DNA of 8,225 bases from contig JAPSIJ010000084.1 in assembly GCA_031178805.1 (NCBI GenBank), positions 1 to 8,225 on the forward strand, given 5' to 3'. Positions 1 to 5,445 of this stretch are shown here, one piece after another; the stretch's first letter is position 1, and each line of letters opens with the position of its first letter. Source of the stretch: Cellulomonas sp. (GTDB taxonomy: Bacteria; Actinomycetota; Actinomycetes; Actinomycetales; Cellulomonadaceae). The translations under genes and the position numbers were made by a program. Under the pieces are notes generated by a model that made no database searches, was not told the origin of the DNA, and saw only the letters and a program-made list of their open reading frames with translations.

Positions 1-197
1 CCGAGCAGGCCGGTGACCTGCTCGGTGGGCAGGCCGAGCACCGTGGCGAGCCTCACGGCCGGCACCGGCTCGTCGGCGACCATCAGCACTCCCTCCAGCG
101 CCGCCAGGGCGCCGCCGGGCAGGTCGGCCACGTCGACGGCGGGCTCCTCCTCGGCGACGCCCGCCGCGGGCCGCGCCCCGTCCGTCCGCTCCGTCAT
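1..197 (-). CDS. scpB: Segregation and condensation protein ScpB, N-terminal part (cut by window edge)
   Basis: ScpB is the winged-helix (kite) subunit that pairs with ScpA on the SMC condensin and helps compact and segregate the chromosome in the cytoplasm. Only the first 65 codons are visible. A disordered acidic/Ala-rich leader of about 28 residues is followed by the start of the first winged-helix domain (LAALEGVLMVADEPVPAVRL, residues 31-50). The start is the ATG at 197, which overlaps the scpA TGA stop by four bases (ATGA) and has a purine-rich GAGGGGA Shine-Dalgarno element 7 nt upstream (positions 205-211), so translation is probably coupled to scpA. The identity rests on the winged-helix start and on the position directly after scpA, the normal order for this pair. 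The rest of the protein lies outside the window, so its integrity cannot be judged. Confidence 0.9.
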   Translation of the reverse strand, partial: MTERTDGARPAAGVAEEEPAVDVADLPGGALAALEGVLMVADEPVPAVRLATVLGLPTEQVTGLL

Positions 198-1093
198 GCG
201 CCCGTCCCCTCGTCGCCCTCGTCGTAGTCCGTCGCCACCGCGACGTCGCCCTCGCCGGTCCCGGTCCACCGGACCGTCAGCTCGCCGAGCGGCGTCACCT
301 GGTCGAAGGCGACGGCGCCCTCGCGGAACAGCTCCAGCAGCGCGAGGAACCGCGCGACGACGACGAGCGTCGAGCCGGCGTCGGCGGTCAGCGCGCGGAA
401 GCTGGTGGCGCCCGCGTGCCGCAGCCGGTCGGCCAGCAGCGCGGCCTGCTCCCGGACGCTCACCGCGGGGGCGTGCAGGTGGCTGATGTCCACGCCGGGC
501 GGCGGGGGCGGCGGGGCGAGCGCCCCGCCGGCCAGCCCGGCGAGCTCCGCGGGGCCGATCTGCCAGACCAGCTCGGGCAGCATCGCGGCGAGGTGCGGCT
601 CCAGCTGCACCGTCCGCGGGTACCGCCGGCCCTCGGCGGCCAGCCGCGCGCCGAGGTCCGCGGCGACCACCTTGTACGCGCGGTACTGCAGCAGCCGGGC
701 GAACAGCAGGTCGCGCGCCTCGAGCAGCTCCAGGTCCTCGGCGTCCTCGACGTCGCCGGCGGGCAGCAGCCGCGCCGCCTTCAGGTCGAGCAGCGTGGCG
801 GCGACCAGCAGGAACTCGCTGGCCTGGCCGAGGTCCCACGTGCGGCCGCCGGCCGTCGCGGCGCGCTCGGCCGCGCGGATGTACGCGATGAACTCGTCGG
901 TGACCGTCGCCAGCGCGACCTCGGTGATGTCGAGCTTGTGCTTGGAGATCAGGCCGAGCAGCAGGTCGAACGGGCCCGAGAAGTTGTCGAGGTGCACCTC
1001 GAACGCGCTCGACCCCGCGGGCGCGGACCCGCGACCGGGCGCCTCCTCGGCTGCGGGGGCCTCCGCGACGGCGGCCTCAGGCGGCGTCGCCAC
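194..1093 (-). CDS. scpA: Segregation and condensation protein ScpA (kleisin)
   Basis: ScpA is the kleisin that bridges the two heads of the SMC dimer and recruits ScpB, acting in chromosome condensation and segregation. The 299-aa product has an Ala/Glu/Pro-rich leader (residues 1-30), then the classic ScpA N-terminal block FEVHLDNFSGPFDLLLGLIS (31-50) that contacts the SMC neck. Next come the helical stretch with TDEFIAYI (65-72) and SEFLLVAATLLDLKAARLL (92-110), a proline run (194-199) in the flexible linker, and a C-terminal winged-helix part ending near LGELTVRWTG (269-278). The last 20 residues are acidic and probably disordered. The start is GTG at 1093, because the next in-frame GTG (codon 33) would cut into the conserved block. 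It overlaps the end of the parA-like gene by 17 nt, with GGGAG about 10 nt upstream. Length and motifs fit the family; no defect is seen. Confidence 0.96.
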   Translation of the reverse strand: MATPPEAAVAEAPAAEEAPGRGSAPAGSSAFEVHLDNFSGPFDLLLGLISKHKLDITEVALATVTDEFIAYIRAAERAATAGGRTWDLGQASEFLLVAATLLDLKAARLLPAGDVEDAEDLELLEARDLLFARLLQYRAYKVVAADLGARLAAEGRRYPRTVQLEPHLAAMLPELVWQIGPAELAGLAGGALAPPPPPPGVDISHLHAPAVSVREQAALLADRLRHAGATSFRALTADAGSTLVVVARFLALLELFREGAVAFDQVTPLGELTVRWTGTGEGDVAVATDYDEGDEGTGA

Positions 1094-1949
1094 GGGCGAC
1101 GAGCTCCCGCGCCAGCTGCCGGTAGGCGATCGCCCCGGCGTGCGTCGGCGCGTAGGTGGTGATCGGCTCGGCCGCCACCGACGCGTCGGGGAACTTCACG
1201 GTCCGGCCGATCACCGTGTGCAGCAGGGTGTCGCCGAACGCCTCGTACACCCGGGCGACGACCTCGCGGGCGTGCAGCGTGCGGGGGTCGAACATGGTCG
1301 CCAGGATGCCGTCGACCTCCAGGCGCGGGTTCAGCCGGTCCCGGACCTTCTCGATCGTCTCCACCAGCAGGGCGACGCCGCGCAGCGCGAAGAACTCGCA
1401 CTCCAGCGGGATCAGCACGCCGTGCGCGGCGGTCAGGGCGTTCACGGTGAGCAGGCCGAGCGACGGCTGGCAGTCGACCAGCACGACGTCGTAGTCGTCC
1501 AGCACCGGCCGCAGCACGCGGGACAGGATGGACTCGCGGGCCACCTCGCTGACCAGCTGCACCTCGGCGGCCGACAGGTCGATGTTCGCGGGCAGCAGGT
1601 CGAGGTTCTCGATCTCCGTCCGCAGGATCATGTCCGTGATGGACGCGTGCCGGTCCACGAGCAGGTCGTAGACGGTGCGGTCGAGCTCGTGCGGGTTCGC
1701 GCCGAGGCCGACCGACGCGGCGCCCTGCGGGTCGAAGTCGACGATCAGCACGCGGCGGCCGTACTCGGCCAGCGCGGCGGCGAGGTTGATGGTCGTCGTC
1801 GTCTTGCCGACGCCGCCCTTCTGGTTGCACATCGCGATGACGCGGGCCGGCCCGTGCGCGGCCAGGGGCGCGGGGACGGGGAACTCGGGCAGGGGCCTGC
1901 CCACCGGGTCGAGAACGGTCTCGGTCGTCTCCTCGCGTGCCACCCGCAC
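1077..1949 (-). CDS. ParA/Soj-family ATPase beside scpAB
   Basis: This is a 290-aa Walker-type ATPase of the ParA/MinD superfamily, which bind DNA or a surface as ATP dimers to position cargo. It has the deviant Walker A motif KGGVGKTTT (residues 44-52, signature lysine K44, P-loop lysine K49), the Walker A' motif DFDPQG (71-76) and a Walker B aspartate in VVLVDCQPSLG (D159). The C-terminal ParA signature is seen around TVKFPDASVAAEPI (250-263). A 35-residue N-terminal extension precedes the fold. No parB follows, so this is probably not the oriC-type partition ParA. It matches the ParA-like protein encoded upstream of scpA in mycobacteria (Rv1708) and streptomycetes, whose precise role is less clear. 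The start is GTG at 1949; an in-frame TAA at 1953-1955 excludes anything longer, and GTG at codon 3 is an alternative. The Shine-Dalgarno match is weak. Confidence 0.93.
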   Translation of the reverse strand: MRVAREETTETVLDPVGRPLPEFPVPAPLAAHGPARVIAMCNQKGGVGKTTTTINLAAALAEYGRRVLIVDFDPQGAASVGLGANPHELDRTVYDLLVDRHASITDMILRTEIENLDLLPANIDLSAAEVQLVSEVARESILSRVLRPVLDDYDVVLVDCQPSLGLLTVNALTAAHGVLIPLECEFFALRGVALLVETIEKVRDRLNPRLEVDGILATMFDPRTLHAREVVARVYEAFGDTLLHTVIGRTVKFPDASVAAEPITTYAPTHAGAIAYRQLARELVARGDAA

Positions 1950-1972
1950 AACTTACCGGGTCGGCCGCCCGG

Positions 1973-3001
1973 TCAGCGGCGACCCGCCCCGGCCGCGCGC
2001 CGCCCGTCGTCCCGCGCGGGGACGCTGCCCCGCCTGGCGCGCGGGTGGCTGGTCGCGTAGACCTCGCGCAGCGTGTCCGGTGTCACCTTCGTGTAGATCT
2101 GCGTCGTGGTCACCGACGCGTGCCCGAGGAGCTCCTGCACCACGCGCACGTCGGCGCCGCCGGCCAGCAGGTGGGTGGCGAACGAGTGCCGCAGCGTGTG
2201 CGGGGACACGTGCTCCGCGCCGGGCAGGCCCGCGCGCTCGGCCGCCGTGCGCAGCACCGCCCAGGCGCTCTGCCGGGACAGGCGCGCGCCGCGGGTGTTG
2301 AGGAACACCGCGCTGCCGCTGCTCCCCGCGCGCGCCGCCGCCCGGCCGGCCGCCGCCAGCGCCGGGCGGGCGCGGACCAGGTACGCCTCCACGGCCTCGA
2401 CGGCGTAGGCCCCGACCGGGACCACCCGCTCCTTGCTGCCCTTGCCGAACAGCCGCACCGCGGCCCGGCCCTCGGTCAGGTCGAGGTCGTCGACGTCCAG
2501 GCCAACGGCCTCGGATATCCGCGCGCCCGTGGAGTAGACGAGCTCCAGCAGGGCGCGGTCCCGCAGCGGCACCGGGCCGTCGCCGAGCGACGCCGCGTCC
2601 AGCAGCCGCTCGACGTCGTGCGTGGAGATCGCCTTCGGCAGCCGCTGCGGCTGCTGCGGCGGGCGCACGGCCCGCGCGGGGTCGGCGTCGGCGAGGCCCT
2701 CCAGCACGCAGAACCGGTGCCAGCCGCGCACCGCGACGACCGCCCGGGCGGCGGACGACGCCGACAGCGCCGCGCGGCCGTCGCCGCCGGTGCGGATCGC
2801 GGTGAGGAAGCCCTCGACGTCCGCCTCGGTCACCTCGGCGACGGCGCCGCGGCCGGCGCGCTCCACGTGCTCGACGTACCGGGTGAGGTCCCGGCGGTAC
2901 GCGGCCAGGGTGTTCGCGGACAGCCCGCGCTCGACGGTGAGGTGCGCGAGGTAGCCCTCCAGCGCACCGCGGACGGCAGGGGCTGTCGCCGCGTCCGCCA
3001 T
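1973..3001 (-). CDS. xerD: Tyrosine site-specific recombinase, XerD type
   Basis: Xer recombinases resolve chromosome dimers by strand exchange at dif near the replication terminus. The 342-aa product has an N-terminal SAM-like core-binding domain (about residues 8-108) and a C-terminal catalytic domain with the full tyrosine-recombinase set: R161 (in GARISE), K187 (GKGSKER), H268 and R271 (SPHTLRH), H294 (LLGHASV) and nucleophile Y303 (QIYTKV). The spacing of the last four residues equals that of E. coli XerD, and the segment up to HPRA (319-322) aligns with the E. coli C-terminus. It is longer than the usual 300-320 aa because of an Ala/Arg/Gly-rich insert near 212-230 and a basic tail (323-342). 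The start is ATG at 3001, with GAGGAGG 8 nt upstream; the same frame stays open far upstream through ctaB, but that part is a shadow. XerC versus XerD cannot be fully settled; position beside parA-scpAB favours XerD. Confidence 0.94.
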   Translation of the reverse strand: MADAATAPAVRGALEGYLAHLTVERGLSANTLAAYRRDLTRYVEHVERAGRGAVAEVTEADVEGFLTAIRTGGDGRAALSASSAARAVVAVRGWHRFCVLEGLADADPARAVRPPQQPQRLPKAISTHDVERLLDAASLGDGPVPLRDRALLELVYSTGARISEAVGLDVDDLDLTEGRAAVRLFGKGSKERVVPVGAYAVEAVEAYLVRARPALAAAGRAAARAGSSGSAVFLNTRGARLSRQSAWAVLRTAAERAGLPGAEHVSPHTLRHSFATHLLAGGADVRVVQELLGHASVTTTQIYTKVTPDTLREVYATSHPRARRGSVPARDDGRRAAGAGRR

Positions 3002-3009
3002 CGCGCCGT

Positions 3010-3016
3010 CCTCCTC
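3010..3016 (-). promoter_or_regulatory. Ribosome binding site of xerD
   Basis: On the minus strand this reads GAGGAGG, an almost ideal Shine-Dalgarno element, followed by an 8-nt spacer and the ATG at 3001. It decides the start of xerD, whose reading frame continues open for more than 1 kb further upstream. The site lies in the 47-nt gap after ctaB. Confidence 0.75.
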
Positions 3017-3030
3017 GGTCCGCGGCCCGT

Positions 3031-3047
3031 CCGGCCCGGGCGGCCGG
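3031..3047 (-). terminator. Possible GC-rich hairpin after ctaB
   Basis: A perfect 6-bp inverted repeat (CCGGCC at 3031-3036, GGCCGG at 3042-3047) with a 5-nt loop lies one base past the ctaB stop codon on the minus strand. There is no T-tract, and such short GC arms arise often by chance in this composition. It could attenuate read-through from ctaB into xerD or shape mRNA decay, or mean nothing. Confidence 0.2.
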
Positions 3048-3048
3048 C

Positions 3049-4074
3049 TCAGAGCGGGAGGAACACGTCGACCGCCACCGCGACCGACAGCAGCGACAGG
3101 TACGTGATCGACCCGTGGAACACCGACATCGCGCGCAGCTTGCCGCGCGAGGGGTCCTCGGCGCGACGGTACAGCGCGATGCAGGACCAGAGGAACCACC
3201 CGCCGAGCACGGTGGCCACCACGGCGTACACCCAGGTCATCCCCGCCACCGGGACCAGCAGCAGCGAGCAGGCGATCATCGCCAGCGTGTACGCGATCAT
3301 CTCGCGGGCGACCTTGGACTCCGCGGCGACGACCGGCAGCATCGGCACCCCGGCGGCGGCGTAGTCCTTGCGGAACTTCATCGACAGCGGCCAGTAGTGC
3401 GGCGGCGTCCAGAAGAAGATGATCCCGAACAGCAGCACCGCCGCCCAGGACAGCCCGCCGGTCACGGCGGACCAGCCGATCAGCACCGGCATGCAGCCGG
3501 CCGCTCCGCCCCAGACGATGTTCTGCGGCGTGCGCCGCTTGAGGATCATCGTGTAGCCGACGACGTAGATCAGGATCGCGCCGCCGGTCAGCAGCGCGGA
3601 CGGCACGTTGACCAGCACCGCGAGCCAGGTGAGCGAGAGCACGCCGAGCAGCAGGCCGAACACCAGCGCGGCGCGCGGGGTGATCTCCCCCGTGACCAGC
3701 GGCCGGCGCTTGGTGCGGTTCATCACCTGGTCGATGTCGCGGTCCAGGTAGCAGTTCAGGACGTTCGCGGAGCCCGCGGCGGCCGCGCCGCCCACGAGCG
3801 TCGCGAGCACCAGCCCGACCGGCGGGAACCCGCCCTGGGCCAGGATCATCGTCGGCAGCGTGGTGACGAGCAGCAGCTCGATCACCCGCGGCTTGGTCAG
3901 CGCGAGGTAGGCGCCGAACCGGCGGCGCAGCGTGCGGCCCCCGGCGACCGGCGGCTCGGCGGGCCGGGAGGACGCACCGGCGGGAGCGGCAGGGCTCGTC
4001 GTGCGCACTCCGGTCCTCCGCCCCGTCCTCGGCCCGCGCGGCAGCGGTGCGACCGCGCGGATGTTCCCGACCAT
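3049..4074 (-). CDS. ctaB: Protoheme IX farnesyltransferase (heme O synthase)
   Basis: CtaB transfers a farnesyl group from farnesyl diphosphate to heme b, giving heme O, the precursor of heme A for aa3-type cytochrome c oxidase; it is a polytopic membrane protein of the UbiA prenyltransferase superfamily. From the ATG at 4074 it is 341 aa. A basic, Pro/Ala-rich, probably cytoplasmic extension (1-50) precedes TKPRVIELLLVTTLP (60-74). The first Asp-rich motif NCYLDRDID (107-115) continues into MNRTKRRPL (118-126), and the second conserved loop is YTMILKRRTPQNIVWGG (174-190) with the CtaB-typical LIGWSAVTGG (198-207). FFWTPPHYW (220-228) is also characteristic. About nine hydrophobic segments are visible. 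A GTG at 4098 would add eight residues but has no Shine-Dalgarno element. The gene diverges from tal, the actinobacterial arrangement except that tkt is missing; downstream is xerD after 47 nt. Confidence 0.96.
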   Translation of the reverse strand: MVGNIRAVAPLPRGPRTGRRTGVRTTSPAAPAGASSRPAEPPVAGGRTLRRRFGAYLALTKPRVIELLLVTTLPTMILAQGGFPPVGLVLATLVGGAAAAGSANVLNCYLDRDIDQVMNRTKRRPLVTGEITPRAALVFGLLLGVLSLTWLAVLVNVPSALLTGGAILIYVVGYTMILKRRTPQNIVWGGAAGCMPVLIGWSAVTGGLSWAAVLLFGIIFFWTPPHYWPLSMKFRKDYAAAGVPMLPVVAAESKVAREMIAYTLAMIACSLLLVPVAGMTWVYAVVATVLGGWFLWSCIALYRRAEDPSRGKLRAMSVFHGSITYLSLLSVAVAVDVFLPL

Positions 4075-4081
4075 CGTACGG

Positions 4082-4089
4082 CCCTTTCC
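4082..4089 (-). promoter_or_regulatory. Ribosome binding site deciding the ctaB start
   Basis: The minus strand reads GGAAAGGG here, 7 nt before the ATG at 4074. The longer GTG start at 4098 lies just upstream of this site and has no purine-rich element in front of it, so the ATG is the better start. Confidence 0.55.
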
Positions 4090-4113
4090 GTGGCGCACCC
4101 GGCCACGACGGGC

Positions 4114-4131
4114 CTGGGACCTCGGTCCCAG
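4114..4131. repeat. Perfect 8+2+8 palindrome, candidate operator
   Basis: CTGGGACC and GGTCCCAG are exact reverse complements separated by TC. The dyad ends 40 nt upstream of the ctaB ATG. An 18-bp dyad with 2 bp at its centre is typical of a site for a dimeric repressor such as a TetR or GntR family protein; with so small a loop it is less suited to an RNA hairpin. The cognate regulator is unknown, and the motif is not one I recognise. Confidence 0.5.
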
Positions 4132-4198
4132 CGGTGTGACGTCCGTCGCCCCGGCGCGTCCGGGCCGGACCGACCGGCGGACCCCCCGGCACCGGGTC

Positions 4199-4204
4199 TA
4201 CGCT
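4199..4204 (+). promoter_or_regulatory. Weak candidate -10 element for the tal operon
   Basis: TACGCT fits the actinobacterial housekeeping -10 pattern TANNNT and is the only such match on the plus strand in the intergenic region. No recognisable -35 box stands 16-18 nt upstream. If used, transcription would start near 4211 and give a leader of about 115 nt holding the direct repeats and the stem-loop. Confidence 0.25.
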
Positions 4205-4215
4205 CGAAAGAGCAC

Positions 4216-4280
4216 GTCCGGTACCGGTCCCCGGCTCCGGACGTGAGCGGTGCCCGGCCCCCCGGTCCGGGTACCGGTCC
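4216..4280 (+). repeat. Direct repeat GGTACCGGTCC, two copies 50 bp apart
   Basis: The 11-mer GGTACCGGTCC occurs at 4220-4230 and 4270-4280. Both copies are preceded by GTCC followed by one (first copy, 4216-4220) or two (second copy) G residues, so the similarity extends to about 15-16 bp. The first copy contains the perfect palindrome CCGGTACCGG (4218-4227). The start-to-start distance is exactly 50 bp, close to five helical turns, so both copies would face the same side of the DNA. This suits a pair of protein-binding sites upstream of tal. Confidence 0.45.
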
Positions 4281-4285
4281 GTCGA

Positions 4286-4306
4286 CGTCCCGCACCGTAC
4301 GGGACG
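4286..4306 (+). promoter_or_regulatory. Stem-loop just upstream of the tal ribosome binding site
   Basis: CGTCCCG (4286-4292) and CGGGACG (4300-4306) form a perfect 7-bp stem with a 7-nt loop. The tal Shine-Dalgarno element GAGGTGG (4313-4319) begins 6 nt later and the ATG 20 nt later. In mRNA it could influence ribosome access or 5' stability; as DNA it could equally be a dyad binding site. There is no U-tract, so it is not a standard terminator. Confidence 0.4.
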
Positions 4307-4326
4307 AGAAGTGAGGTGGCACGACG

Positions 4327-5445
4327 ATGAGTGAGGGCACCACGCCGCTCGACCAGGTGGCCGACGCCGGCGTCGCGGTCTGGCTGGACGACCTCTCGCG
4401 GGAGCGCCTGCGCACCGGCAACCTGAAGGACCTCGTGGCCGAGCGCCGCGTGGTCGGCGTCACGACGAACCCGACGATCTTCGCCAGCGCGCTGGCCAAG
4501 GGTGACGCCTACGACGAGCAGCTCAAGCAGCTCGCGGACCAGGGCACCGACGTGGACGGCGCGGTCTTCGCGATCACGACCGACGACGTGCGGGAGGCGG
4601 CCGACGTGCTGCGCCCCGTCTACGACGCCACGGACGGCGTGGACGGCCGGGTGTCGATCGAGGTCGACCCGCGCCTCGCCCGCGACGCCCAGGCGACCGT
4701 CGACTCGGCGCGCGCGCTGTGGTCGACCATCGACCGGCCGAACGTGTTCATCAAGATCCCCGCCACGCTCGACGGGCTGACCGCGATCTCCGACGTGCTC
4801 GCCGACGGGATCAGCGTCAACGTCACGCTGATCTTCTCGCTCGAGCGCTACCGGGCCGTGCTCGACGCGTTCGTCACCGGCCTGGAGCGCGCGAAGGAGA
4901 ACGGGCACGACCTCGCGCCGATCGCCTCGGTCGCGTCGTTCTTCGTCTCGCGCGTCGACGCCGCGATCGACCCGAGGCTGGACGAGATCGGCTCCCCCGA
5001 GGCCGCGGAGCTGCGCGGCAAGGCGGCCATCGCCAACGCGCGCCTGGCCTACGGCGAGTACGAGAAGGTCGTCGCGGGCGAGCGCTGGCAGGCCCTCGCC
5101 GCCGCCGGCGCGAAGCCGCAGCGGCCGCTGTGGGCGTCCACCGGCGTCAAGGACAAGGCCTACCCCGACACCCGCTACGTCGACGAGCTCGTCGTCGCCG
5201 GCGTGGTGAACACCATGCCCGAGGCGACGCTGCAGGCCGTCCACGACCACGGCGACTTCCGGGGCGACACCGTCACCGGCACGCAGGCCGAGGCGCAGCA
5301 GGTCATCGACGGCCTCGCCGGGCTGGGCATCCACATCGACGAGGTCACCGAGGCGCTCGAGCGCGAGGGCGTCGACAAGTTCGAGAAGTCGTGGACCGAG
5401 CTGCTCGACACCGTCCGGGACGGCCTGGGCCAGGTGGCCGAGTGA
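4327..5445 (+). CDS. tal: Transaldolase (long, mycobacterial-type)
   Basis: Transaldolase moves a dihydroxyacetone unit between sedoheptulose 7-phosphate and glyceraldehyde 3-phosphate in the non-oxidative pentose phosphate pathway, in the cytoplasm. The 372-aa length is that of the actinobacterial/cyanobacterial class, longer than E. coli TalB. Visible motifs are the N-terminal VWLDDLSRE (18-26, with the acidic residue expected at D21/D22), the signature VTTNPTIF (45-52), the Schiff-base lysine K143 in NVFIKIPAT (139-147), and SVNVTLIFSLERY (163-175). The C-terminus is a normal transaldolase end with no phosphoglucose isomerase fusion. The ATG has a good ribosome binding site (GAGGTGG, 7-nt spacer). 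It heads the operon and its TGA overlaps the zwf GTG by 4 nt. In related genomes tkt precedes tal; here it does not. Confidence 0.97.
   Translation: MSEGTTPLDQVADAGVAVWLDDLSRERLRTGNLKDLVAERRVVGVTTNPTIFASALAKGDAYDEQLKQLADQGTDVDGAVFAITTDDVREAADVLRPVYDATDGVDGRVSIEVDPRLARDAQATVDSARALWSTIDRPNVFIKIPATLDGLTAISDVLADGISVNVTLIFSLERYRAVLDAFVTGLERAKENGHDLAPIASVASFFVSRVDAAIDPRLDEIGSPEAAELRGKAAIANARLAYGEYEKVVAGERWQALAAAGAKPQRPLWASTGVKDKAYPDTRYVDELVVAGVVNTMPEATLQAVHDHGDFRGDTVTGTQAEAQQVIDGLAGLGIHIDEVTEALEREGVDKFEKSWTELLDTVRDGLGQVAE

Larger units (their letters stand above)
4075..4326. other. Divergent control region between ctaB and tal
   Basis: This 252-nt region holds no gene that I can support. It is the only sizeable non-coding stretch in the window and must carry the start signals for both the pentose phosphate operon (rightward) and probably ctaB and the genes behind it (leftward). 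It contains a perfect interrupted palindrome, an 11-bp direct repeat at 50-bp spacing, seven GGWCC motifs (starts at 4117, 4124, 4167, 4179, 4226, 4264, 4276) and a stem-loop next to the tal ribosome binding site. No TTGACA-like -35 box is apparent on either strand, and I find no convincing -10 for ctaB. In many actinobacteria tkt occupies the tal side of this position; no remnant of tkt coding sequence was recognised. Confidence 0.7.

Noticed and set aside
405..2060. 551-codon open frame on the plus strand opposite scpA and the parA-like gene
   Set aside because: The Ser/Arg/Ala-rich translation has no domain and lies antisense to two clear genes; it is a GC-rich shadow.
3031..3047. Short GC hairpin after ctaB as a true intrinsic terminator
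   Set aside because: The arms are only 6 bp with no T-tract, and similar hairpins are frequent in such GC-rich DNA. It is kept only as a low-confidence feature.
3002..4192. Upstream extension of the xerD frame giving a 739-codon product
   Set aside because: The extension runs through ctaB in another frame and has no Xer homology. A strong GAGGAGG site places the start at 3001.
3115..4314. 399-codon open frame on the plus strand opposite ctaB and into the intergenic region
   Set aside because: The His/Arg/Gly/Asp-rich translation lacks any motif and is antisense to ctaB.
4075..4326. Possible dif, parS or origin element, given the xerD and parA-like neighbours
   Set aside because: I saw no GTTTCACGTGAAAC-like parS site and no AT-rich dif-like 28-mer anywhere in the window. 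The genes act in trans, so the sites need not be local.
4198..5334. 378-codon open frame on the minus strand opposite tal
   Set aside because: It is a shadow of tal with Val/Arg/Asp/Gly-rich low complexity. It would otherwise have removed most of the intergenic region.
4719..5441. Upstream extension of the zwf frame inside tal
   Set aside because: The extra 241 codons are Arg-rich shadow sequence; Zwf homology begins close to the GTG at 5442.
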